Part shown: piece after piece, positions 1 to 5,834 of the stretch
Position numbering within the stretch: position 1 is the stretch's first letter
How the letters are laid out: every line of letters begins with the position of its first letter
Assembly: GCA_021832495.1 (NCBI GenBank)
Contig: JAKBKR010000097.1
Coordinates: forward strand, 1-7,292
Direction: 5' to 3'
Length of the DNA: 7,292 bases
Source: a bacterium
Lineage (GTDB): Archaea > Thermoplasmatota > Thermoplasmata > Lutacidiplasmatales > UBA184
Program-made: the position numbers and the translations under genes
The notes under the pieces: model-generated
Told to the model about the DNA's origin: nothing
Databases searched by the model: none
The model's input: the letters and a program-made list of their open reading frames with translations, nothing else

Positions 1-660
1 TGTGGTTCCAGGAGGCCAGTTCCCAACGACTGAGTAGATGTTGGCGGTCCCACTACAAGAAAGTGAAGTATTCTGGAAGGCAAAAAATAAAGCGATGAAA
101 ACGAAACTGGCCAAAAGGAACCCAGGTAGGGCATATCCTGAGAATGAAAATATCCGAGTACCTTGATCGAGCGGTCTATTCCGGCGTACGGCCGAATAGG
201 TTCCAAGGGGAAGAGATAAGGCAATGATGATGATCAACGAAAGGAACGCTAGTTGTAACGTGTAGGGTAACCAAGCACTTATGAGGAACAGGACGGGACA
301 ACTCCCGTTGTACAACGCCCGGCACTGGGCGATACCTGGTTGAAGAAGGCTAGTATCTTCCTGACAACTGGATTGAGAACCAATACAGCTATTGATGGAG
401 ACATAACCCCATTGCATGGTGAAAATGTTGCCTATGTATTTCAAATATTGCTCCCATATCGGCAGGTTATACCCACAGATCTGTTCCGCGGCGGGTATGG
501 TCTTGTTGTTCGGCGGATTCTTGGCGGAGAAGGGGTAACAGGCGTCCAACCGCTCTTGCAGTGGGAGGGATTGCAACAGCAGGAAGGTGATCGTCATCAC
601 CCCGACCAGTACGGGGACGAGGAGTATCACTCGGCGGAGGAGGAACACCCAGAGCTTCAC
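1..660 (-). CDS. DppB/OppB-type ABC transporter permease, 5' part (runs off left edge)
   Basis: Inner-membrane permease subunit of a peptide/nickel-type (Dpp/Opp) ABC importer, which forms the substrate channel with a second permease and ATPases. The frame is open for 220 codons from GTG at 658-660 to the window edge with no stop, so the 3' end lies outside. Visible: a short basic start ending LLRR (residues 7-10), TM1 at about 11-30, a long extracytoplasmic loop at about 31-122 containing the family-typical YLKYIGNIFTMQWGY stretch (72-86), TM2 at about 123-153 starting around LPYTLQLA, a cytoplasmic RRNRPLD turn (159-165), and TM3 at about 170-195 with GYALPGF. The EAA loop that contacts the ATPase would be further left. 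The GTG start is chosen because an in-frame TAA lies at 694-696 and no ATG lies between; no Shine-Dalgarno is visible and a TATA-like box sits 29 nt upstream. Oddities: six Cys in the first loop, and AT-richer sequence below base 480. Confidence 0.85.
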   Translation of the reverse strand, partial: MKLWVFLLRRVILLVPVLVGVMTITFLLLQSLPLQERLDACYPFSAKNPPNNKTIPAAEQICGYNLPIWEQYLKYIGNIFTMQWGYVSINSCIGSQSSCQEDTSLLQPGIAQCRALYNGSCPVLFLISAWLPYTLQLAFLSLIIIIALSLPLGTYSAVRRNRPLDQGTRIFSFSGYALPGFLLASFVFIALFFAFQNTSLSCSGTANIYSVVGNWPPGTT

Positions 661-685
661 GCATACGGGGAGAGCAGTCAGTAGG

Positions 686-692
686 TTATAAA
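686..692 (-). promoter_or_regulatory. TATA-like box for the permease gene (leaderless)
   Basis: On the minus strand TTTATAA lies centred 29 nt before the GTG start at 660. Archaeal box A usually sits about 26 nt before the transcription start, so the mRNA would begin at or very near the start codon; this fits the absence of a Shine-Dalgarno. The TAA in this box is also the next in-frame stop after the terminal TAG of priS. Confidence 0.5.
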
Positions 693-726
693 CTTAGTGC
701 GATGGCAGACATGGTTTCACGATGGT

Positions 727-762
727 AGGGACCCCCCCTGCTTAGCATGGGTTTCGGTCCCT
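727..762 (-). terminator. Stem-loop directly after the priS stop codon
   Basis: AGGGACC (727-733) and GGTCCCT (756-762) form a perfect 7-bp stem. Inside it, CCC-TGC and GCA-T-GGG can add an inner stem closed by a TTA loop. It begins one base after the TAG of priS at 764-766. Most likely it marks the 3' end of the RIO1-KH-priS transcript, although no T-run follows as in intrinsic terminators. A role acting on the adjacent UAG is a more speculative alternative. Confidence 0.4.
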
Positions 763-763
763 C

Positions 764-2047
764 CTATGGATCCTGATGCTGGGTGGGCGAAGGGATGACA
801 AGTTCGAGCGTAGCCTCTCCGCGCAAAATGAGGAAGAGGGCAAGGACCCGTGGCACCCGGATCCGATCACCGACGGAGCCCTTCATTCGGGCCGGGGACG
901 CCTCGTACTCTATCGTCTGAAGCAACGTGACATCGAGTTCCTCGTTCGACCCAGTCGGAAGAGTGGCATCCCGCATCGGTTCGAACAGGCCCAACTCCTT
1001 GCGCGTCAGAGGCAAGACCCGGAACCCGGTACCACCGTGGAGGGATCCAGGCATCCGGATCAGCCGATGGACATCCGTGGTTACAGGGGCGTCGGTCTCA
1101 CCCTGGATCGGAACGGCCAATCGACGGGCGAGGGCTTTCAGGAAAAGGTCCCGGTTCTCGTCATTTCCGAGCGTTTCGAGGGTCTGCCGGCCGGCGATGG
1201 CCGCCAGGGTCTCTTCTGAGGCCAGATGATGGGCGATGCTCCGAGCCCTTTGCCGGAGCCCCTTCCGGGCTTCGGGGAGTCCCTCGGACAAGAGGTCCAG
1301 CACTTCTTCGGTCATCTGTTCTTCGCTGTCCCTCTGATGTTCGTCGAGCCACCGGAGGACCGCCCGGCTCATCCTTCCCTTCCACCCGGCCGCATCCGGG
1401 GCGGCCAGCCTCCGGTAGGTCCGAGATCCCCCGTGCACCCTCGGAAGCGCCTCGGTGACCGTTTCAAAGGCGTCCTCCTCGGGTTGGAAGCCGATGCCCT
1501 GGATGTGGTCCACGAGCTCCCGGCGTTCCATGCTCGTGAGATGGAGATAGGCGTCGGCATGGATGTGGGCATGATAGCCCCGTCCCCCAGAAAAGACGAT
1601 GTCAACGTCCTCTTCATCGAGACCGAAATCCCCCCAGAGGAATTCCTCCAGGAGGTACTGGAAGCGCTCCTTTGCGAGTTGCAGTTGTGAAATGTACTAT
1701 AGACCCTCTGCATTCCGGAGGTGGTCGGCGTCCAGGTCGAAGATCACCTCGGCACCGGTCCACCTTTTTTGCTTCATGCTGAGGTGACCGGGGTCCTCGT
1801 AGAGGGAGGTTGAGTAGTAGAGGTGACGGGGGACGAGCCGGCCCAACTCCTGACGGAACGATCCCACATCGGAAAAGGCCCGATGGCGGACGAAGGGGCC
1901 TGCACCGTCGGTCCCGAACTGGGCGAAGGCAAACTCCCGCATTTCAATCGAGAAGGGGACAGGGATCTCCGCTTGCCGGTAGTACCGGTCGAATTCCGCT
2001 CGGGCGAACCCGAGGTCCCGCGGTTGCAGAAGTGCAGTCTTCCCCAT
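764..2047 (-). CDS. priS: DNA primase small (catalytic) subunit PriS, interrupted by one in-frame TAG
   Basis: Catalytic subunit of the archaeal/eukaryotic-type primase, which makes RNA/DNA primers together with PriL. Starting at ATG 2045-2047, the frame runs 427 sense positions to TAG at 764-766 if the internal TAG at codon 117 (1697-1699) is read through. Motifs in order: catalytic DLDAD at 104-108 (metal-binding D104 and D106), SGGRGYH at 153-159, and TTDVHRLIRMPGSLHG at 323-338 (D325 as third metal ligand, RLIR and SLH for nucleotide binding). The C-terminal VPRVLALFLILRG stretch is normal for the family. No CxxC zinc motif is visible after DxD. The parts before and after the TAG are in the same frame, and residues 118-172 read as good PriS sequence but contain no ATG, GTG or TTG. 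Stopping at 1697 would give a 116-residue fragment; restarting at M173 would lose SGGRGYH. The gene starts 9 nt after the KH stop and is last in its operon. Identity is very sure; how the full product is made is not. Confidence 0.93.
1697..1699 (-). other. In-frame TAG (amber) codon inside priS
   Basis: The plus strand reads CTA, so the coding strand reads TAG, flanked by AAT-GCA-GAG-GGT-CTA before and TAC-ATT-TCA-CAA-CTG after. It is codon 117 of priS, eight codons after the DLDADH motif, at the start of a predicted helix. The frame is unchanged across it. It could be a sense codon (pyrrolysine or suppressor tRNA), a base-call error, or a real nonsense mutation. Confidence 0.9.
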
Positions 2048-2056
2048 GCCGTCGGA

Positions 2057-2605
2057 TCAATCCTCAAGCGGAGGCTCTCCGAGCCGGCGCCTTTCTCCGG
2101 CGAGAAAGCCGAACACGGTGGAGTGTTCACTTCCACGCAGAAGCATAGTGAGCGCCCGCGTGCCTCGCTCGATCTCCTCAGCCGAACCGATGATCGCGAC
2201 ATGGTATCCCTGAACCGAGATCGAACACCCCGAGAGCTGCTCCAGGCGTTCCCGAGCCTTCCCGTGCTCTCCGATGAGCCGGGCCCGGATGCGGCGGACG
2301 GCGTTCTTGTCCCGCTTCCCGGTCACCTCCCGCAGGTTGAGAACATTGAGGTAATTCTCCCCTTTGAAGAGCCGGAACGCGCGCTCGGGGGAGAACCCGC
2401 GGCCGATGGCGGCAACGACATCTCGAGCCTTCATGGGTCCCCAGGGGTCGGCTTCCGGTGGGGCATGGATGGCCACCGAAGACTCCGAGGAATCCACGGT
2501 GAGGCTGGCCCCGCTCATCTCTTCGATGGCCTTTCGCACGACCCCTCCAACTCCGATGAGCACGGCGAGCCGTTCCTCCGGTATCCGTATGAAAAGATCG
2601 GTCAT
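2057..2605 (-). CDS. Two-KH-domain RNA-binding protein, archaeal Dim2/Pno1-like
   Basis: RNA-binding protein of the archaeal family related to eukaryotic Dim2/Pno1, which binds the 3' region of small-subunit rRNA during ribosome assembly. The 182 residues are typical of the family. The first KH domain has the IGVGGVVRKAIEE loop-helix (GxxG at 18-21). The second has GEHGKARERLEQLSG (GxxG at 112-115) followed by the beta strand CSISVQGYHVAIIG. The C-terminal LLRGSEHSTVFGFL (155-168) is a strong signature of this family. ATG at 2603-2605 directly follows the TAG of the RIO1 gene (TAGATG), in the same frame, and the stop is TGA at 2057-2059. Initiation is probably coupled to RIO1 termination; a G-rich stretch (GGGGGGA) lies about 12-18 nt upstream. 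Grouping with RIO1 makes sense because both eukaryotic homologues act in late small-subunit maturation. Confidence 0.9.
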   Translation of the reverse strand: MTDLFIRIPEERLAVLIGVGGVVRKAIEEMSGASLTVDSSESSVAIHAPPEADPWGPMKARDVVAAIGRGFSPERAFRLFKGENYLNVLNLREVTGKRDKNAVRRIRARLIGEHGKARERLEQLSGCSISVQGYHVAIIGSAEEIERGTRALTMLLRGSEHSTVFGFLAGERRRLGEPPLED

Positions 2606-3370
2606 CTATAGCTCGGTTCCCCCCATTCGATCGAACATCTCCTGGGTGGTTAACTTCACACCTTGGCGGTTAAAATACTTGGTGAAGTTCTCGGCGTCCC
2701 GTAAGAGGAGTTCTCGAGCCATCGGGTGTTCCCGAGCGACCACCTCCCCCAGATCGATCAAGGCAATCCGACCCGCGAAGTAGAGCACGTTGTACGGAGA
2801 GAGGTCCCCATGTACAAGCCCCGCCCTCGTCACCATGTTCCGGACAGCGCGGGTAAGGTCATTCAACAAGCGCTCGGGATCCTCCACCTCGCAACGGAAG
2901 AGCGGGGGGAACGGAAGTCCCCCCTCCCCCATGAACTCCATAAGAAACACGTTCCGATGATAATCGTAGGGCTCGGGGACGGGGACTTCGGCTTCCCGGC
3001 AGGCCTTCAGCGCCATGTACTCCCGGCGCACCCAAGCGAACACAAGCCGGGCAAAAGAATTCGATCCTACATCCTCCCGGAGCTCATGGAGAAGATAGGG
3101 GGGGAGCCCACGGAAGACCGCATTGCCCACTCGGTACACTTTGAGCGCGCGGTATCCGTCCTTAGAACTTACTCGAAAGACATTGGCGACCTTGCCGGTG
3201 GAGATGGAGAAGTCCACTTCCGTCATGAGCCCACGGGTGATAAACCGTCCTACCGCTAGGAGTGTCCGACGGTCGAAGACCTCGTCCATGGCGTCGGTGT
3301 GGGAGCGTTCCTTTCGTCGGTCCTCCTCCTTGTGCCGGCGACGAAGGAAGGCCTCCACAGGGTCGCTCAC
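2606..3370 (-). CDS. rio1: RIO1-type serine/threonine protein kinase
   Basis: Atypical protein kinase/ATPase of the RIO1 family, involved in small-subunit ribosome maturation. Numbered from GTG at 3368-3370 (254 aa), the ATP-binding STGKVANV is at 57-64, the conserved Lys in ALKVYR at K77, the catalytic HGDLSPYN at 187-194 (D189 and N194), and the metal-binding Asp in LIDLGE at D206. All key residues are present. Two starts are possible. ATG at 3410-3412 adds 14 residues (MGQTDLTSPLWGEG) that do not look conserved and leaves only 14 bp to the divergent nfeD start. GTG at 3368-3370 has GGGGAG just upstream and an A/T box 26 nt away; I prefer GTG. The stop is TAG at 2606-2608, abutting the KH gene in frame. 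It is first gene of the RIO1-KH-priS operon. Confidence 0.92.
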   Translation of the reverse strand: MSDPVEAFLRRRHKEEDRRKERSHTDAMDEVFDRRTLLAVGRFITRGLMTEVDFSISTGKVANVFRVSSKDGYRALKVYRVGNAVFRGLPPYLLHELREDVGSNSFARLVFAWVRREYMALKACREAEVPVPEPYDYHRNVFLMEFMGEGGLPFPPLFRCEVEDPERLLNDLTRAVRNMVTRAGLVHGDLSPYNVLYFAGRIALIDLGEVVAREHPMARELLLRDAENFTKYFNRQGVKLTTQEMFDRMGGTEL

Positions 3371-3393
3371 ACCCTCTCCCCACAGGGGGGAAG

Positions 3394-3399
3394 TTAAAT
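3394..3399. promoter_or_regulatory. Shared A/T box between RIO1 and nfeD, probably bidirectional
   Basis: TTAAAT is the only A/T-rich hexamer in the GC-rich junction. Its centre is about 26 nt before the RIO1 GTG (3370) on the minus strand and about 30 nt before the nfeD GTG (3427) on the plus strand, both fitting archaeal box A placement with very short leaders. It supports the shorter RIO1 start; with the ATG at 3412 the box would lie inside the coding region. Confidence 0.45.
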
Positions 3400-3426
3400 C
3401 CGTTTGTCCCATCCGTAGTCCCTGCC

Positions 3427-3900
3427 GTGTCAGACGTATCGATCCTCGTCGGCGCCCTGATCATCGTGATAGGATTCGTGATGCTCCTGGCAGATATCGC
3501 CCACCCGGGGCTCTTCCTGCTTATCCCGGCGGCGGTCCTAGTGGCGGCCGGACTCATCTTGCTCCTCGCTCCCGACGTCTTCTACACGAACACCGTGGCC
3601 GCAGTCCTCGTTATCATGGCAGCGGGTGCAGGAGGGGCTTTGATCGCGCTACCCGTGTATTCCAAGCTGGCTCCGCGCCATGCCCCGCTCGCCAGCACGA
3701 TCGAGACCCTGACCGGTCTGACGGCCCGGGTCGTTACATCGGTCGAACCTAACTCGATGAAGGGGAAGGTTCGGGTCCGGGGCGAGGTCTGGAGTGCAAC
3801 CGCTGATCGAACCATCCCCGAGGGCTCGGATGTGGAGATCATAGGTGGTGAGGGAATCATTTTGAAGGTCCGGGGTCTCCCCCCCAAGCAGGAGAAGTGA
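3427..3900 (+). CDS. NfeD-like membrane protein, short form
   Basis: Short NfeD protein (157 aa) of the kind encoded next to stomatin/SPFH genes, thought to work with the partner in the membrane. The N-terminal two-thirds carry hydrophobic segments at about residues 5-22, 28-48 and 55-76, with the family-type ADIAHPGLF motif at 22-30. The C-terminal part (about 94-149) fits the soluble beta-barrel (OB-fold) of NfeD: LTGLTARVV, VRVRGEVWSA, IPEGSDVEII, LKVRGL. The ClpP-like protease domain of long NfeD forms is absent. GTG at 3427-3429 is chosen because the protein aligns naturally from MSDVSILVGA; the frame stays open upstream to 3262 but that part is low-complexity and lies over RIO1. The gene ends in TGA two bases before the SPFH ATG, implying translational coupling. 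Confidence 0.85.
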   Translation: MSDVSILVGALIIVIGFVMLLADIAHPGLFLLIPAAVLVAAGLILLLAPDVFYTNTVAAVLVIMAAGAGGALIALPVYSKLAPRHAPLASTIETLTGLTARVVTSVEPNSMKGKVRVRGEVWSATADRTIPEGSDVEIIGGEGIILKVRGLPPKQEK

Positions 3901-3902
3901 GG

Positions 3903-5219
3903 ATGGCGAGTCCAAGTTCTACCAAAGGGACTGTACCAATTCCTTCCATCGGACCGTACAATGGAAAGTCGGTCATCCTGCTCTTCCTCGGTGTTTTCAT
4001 CGCCTTCGTCGCTTTGGCCATCGTTGCGAACTCGGTTGGTGGGGCGGCCGGCCCGGCATACGCTGTGGCGATCGTCGTGGTGGGCATCATCATCTTCCTT
4101 GCCCTGCTGGCCCACACCACTTACTCGATCCAGCCCTACGAGACCGCACTCGTGACCGTGTTCGGATCTTACCGTGGGTATCTCCAGTCGGGTTTCAACA
4201 TGGTCACACCCGTAGCCCGGGTCGTCCGGGTCGACTTGAGGACTCAGGTACTCGAAGTGCCGCGCCAGGAGGTCATCACCAAGGACAACTCCCCGACCAA
4301 CGTGGATGCGATCATCTACATCAAGGTGGTCGACGGGATGTCGGCCGTATTCCGGGTCCAGGATTACCATGTGGCCACGGTCGCGCTGGCGCAGACCACC
4401 CTCCGGAGCGTCATTGGTGACATGGAACTTGACGAGATTCTGTACAACCGGGAACGGATCAACACCCGTCTCCGGGACATCCTCGATGAGGCGACGGACA
4501 AGTGGGGCGTCCGGGTGGAGGCAGTCGAGATCAAGGAAGTCGACCCGGTGGGACCGGTCAAGTCGGCCATGGAAGAGCAAACCGCAGCGGAGCGGCAGCG
4601 CCGGGCGGCGGTTCTGCGGTCCGATGGCGAGAAGCGCAGTGCGATCTTGGTTGCCGAGGGCCAGAAGCGGTCTCGGATCCTGCAGGCGGAGGGGCTCCGC
4701 CAGTCAAAGATCCTTGAAGCCGAAGGCGCACGTATGGCTACGATCCTCGAAGCCCAGGGAGAGGCCCAGCGGCTCCGGATCTTGGCGATGGGCGCCTCCC
4801 CCTTGGATGCCAAAGCCCTCACGGTAATTTCGTTGGATACCATGTCAGAGATGGCGCAGGGTCAGTCCACCAAGATCCTGTTCCCCTTCGAGTTCACGAA
4901 ATTGATGGAGGGTGCGGCCGAGTACCTCGGTGTCGGGCGGACGGTGCCCGAGCGGGGCCTTTCCAGCTTGGACGAACTGGAGAAGAAGATTGGAGCCATG
5001 GATGATATCCTGGGTCCGATCCCAAAACAATCAGAGCTCACCACGGAGATCCAATCCATCGAGGAGGAGATCAAGGCCGAGAGCGCTGCGAGCGAGGCGG
5101 TCATCACCGGAAAGCGCGCACCCGATCCTGACGATCTCGGGGATGAGCCCGCCGCAAAGCAAGCCATGGTCCCTCCCCCTCCGCCGCCTCCCAAGGCAGC
5201 GCCTCCGAAGAAGCCCTAA
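3903..5219 (+). CDS. SPFH/stomatin-family membrane protein with hendecad coiled coil and Pro-rich tail
   Basis: Membrane-anchored SPFH (band 7/stomatin/prohibitin) protein, 438 aa, a family that forms oligomeric scaffolds in membranes, usually with NfeD. Two hydrophobic segments lie at about 23-46 and 52-72. The SPFH domain follows from about 73 (YSIQPYETALVTVFG) to about 225, including GFNMVTPVARVV, VITKDNSPTNVDAIIYIKV, LRSVIGDMELDEIL and WGVRVEAVEIKEV. Residues 246-290 form an exact 11-residue repeat of the type SxILxAEGxxx (registers 246, 257, 268, 279, 290), a coiled coil. A C-terminal extension beyond about 345 has an acidic helical part and ends in a Pro/Lys tail with seven consecutive prolines (424-430). 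ATG 3903 has GGAG with 8-nt spacing; GTG at 3897, overlapping the nfeD TGA, is possible but its spacing to GGAG is too short. Cotranscribed with nfeD. The stop (TAA) is 5 bp from the convergent rpoN stop. Confidence 0.92.
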   Translation: MASPSSTKGTVPIPSIGPYNGKSVILLFLGVFIAFVALAIVANSVGGAAGPAYAVAIVVVGIIIFLALLAHTTYSIQPYETALVTVFGSYRGYLQSGFNMVTPVARVVRVDLRTQVLEVPRQEVITKDNSPTNVDAIIYIKVVDGMSAVFRVQDYHVATVALAQTTLRSVIGDMELDEILYNRERINTRLRDILDEATDKWGVRVEAVEIKEVDPVGPVKSAMEEQTAAERQRRAAVLRSDGEKRSAILVAEGQKRSRILQAEGLRQSKILEAEGARMATILEAQGEAQRLRILAMGASPLDAKALTVISLDTMSEMAQGQSTKILFPFEFTKLMEGAAEYLGVGRTVPERGLSSLDELEKKIGAMDDILGPIPKQSELTTEIQSIEEEIKAESAASEAVITGKRAPDPDDLGDEPAAKQAMVPPPPPPPKAAPPKKP

Positions 5220-5224
5220 GTGCG

Positions 5225-5416
5225 TTATCCGTACGGGCCGAGGTCGTTGACCAGGTCCACGTGGGTCATGAGCATCCGACGGCAACAGTAGCGTTCAACA
5301 CCCAAGCTGTCCAAGACATCCTTTGCCTTCTCTCCTCGGGCAAGCCGCTGCTGATAGCTATCCCAGTACTGACCGATGACCTTGCCGCAAGTGAAACAAC
5401 GAACAGGTACCATCAT
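5225..5416 (-). CDS. rpoN: DNA-directed RNA polymerase subunit N
   Basis: Small zinc-binding subunit of archaeal RNA polymerase, equivalent to eukaryotic Rpb10. The 63 residues (62 if the second of two consecutive ATGs, 5411-5413, is used) match the family throughout: MVPVRCFTCGKVIG at the start and LGVERYCCRRMLMTHVDLV near the end. The four zinc ligands are C7, C10, C44 and C45 in the 63-residue numbering, including the hallmark CC pair. ATG at 5414-5416 lies 4 bp after the TGA of S9, so translation is probably coupled; no close Shine-Dalgarno is visible. The stop is TAA at 5225-5227. It is the last gene of the ribosomal operon here. In many archaea rpoK, enolase and rps2 follow, but here a convergent SPFH gene begins immediately. 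Confidence 0.95.
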   Translation of the reverse strand: MMVPVRCFTCGKVIGQYWDSYQQRLARGEKAKDVLDSLGVERYCCRRMLMTHVDLVNDLGPYG

Positions 5417-5420
5417 GGTT

Positions 5421-5834
5421 TCAACGGTAGGACTTCTGCCTCCGCTTGCGGGCGCCACGACCCTGCGGGGTCTTGGGGAGCTTCCGGCGAGTGTCATTGA
5501 CGAGGAGCGAGCGATCGTGATGTTTGAACAAACCCGCGAGCGTGGGGTCCTGGAACGCTTCGACGAGCCCGCGAGCGATCGCTGTCCGGACTGCGGACGC
5601 TTGTCCCATGAAACCACCACCCGTGACGGTGACGGTGATATCCACACCATCCGAACGCGGTGCGCTGAGACGAATGGGTTCCTGCATCTTGAGTCGGGCC
5701 TCATACGGTTCCCATAGCTCTAGGGGGCGAGAGTTCACCCAGACCCTCCCGGCACCTTTGGTCACCACGGCCCGCGCCACGGCGCTCTTGCGTTTTCCGC
5801 TGGTTTGGATCTGGGGGGTCTCGGCCATGCTCAA
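5421..5834 (-). CDS. rps9: 30S ribosomal protein S9 (uS9)
   Basis: Small-subunit ribosomal protein whose C-terminal tail reaches the P-site tRNA. The 137 residues are normal for archaea. Visible hallmarks: GKRKSAVARAVV near the N-terminus, GRVWVNSRPLELWEP, TVTGGGFMGQASAVRTAIARGL in the middle, and the C-terminal ARKRRQKSYR, where the final KSYR/KxR tail is nearly invariant. TTG at 5832-5834 overlaps the L13 stop (TTGA) and has GGAG with 7-nt spacing. ATG at 5826-5828 would give 135 residues but has the GGAG 13 nt away, so TTG is slightly favoured. Ends in TGA, 4 bp before rpoN. Confidence 0.95.
   Translation of the reverse strand: MSMAETPQIQTSGKRKSAVARAVVTKGAGRVWVNSRPLELWEPYEARLKMQEPIRLSAPRSDGVDITVTVTGGGFMGQASAVRTAIARGLVEAFQDPTLAGLFKHHDRSLLVNDTRRKLPKTPQGRGARKRRQKSYR

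Noticed and set aside
467..664. 65-aa frame on the minus strand beginning with ATG at 662-664
   Set aside because: It is an out-of-frame reading of the permease 5' region; the frame starting with GTG at 660 runs 220 codons and has clear DppB-type sequence.
1226..1690. 154-codon plus-strand open frame opposite the middle of priS
   Set aside because: Antisense to the PriS region with SGGRGYH; the coding signal is on the minus strand.
1532..1713. Frameshift as the cause of the break in priS
   Set aside because: The codons on both sides of the TAG are in the same frame and both read as PriS, so a shift is neither needed nor possible; it is a single stop codon.
1823..2611. 262-codon plus-strand open frame
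   Set aside because: Antisense shadow of the KH gene and the priS 5' end; no recognisable domain or promoter.
3262..3426. Longer N-terminus for NfeD from GTG at 3262
   Set aside because: The added 55 residues are Arg/Pro/Gly-rich low-complexity sequence lying over the RIO1 gene; the family N-terminus fits from GTG 3427.
3582..4580. 332-codon minus-strand open frame
   Set aside because: It lies antisense to nfeD and the SPFH gene, is rich in His, Asp and Arg as expected from complementing GC-rich codons, and resembles no protein family.
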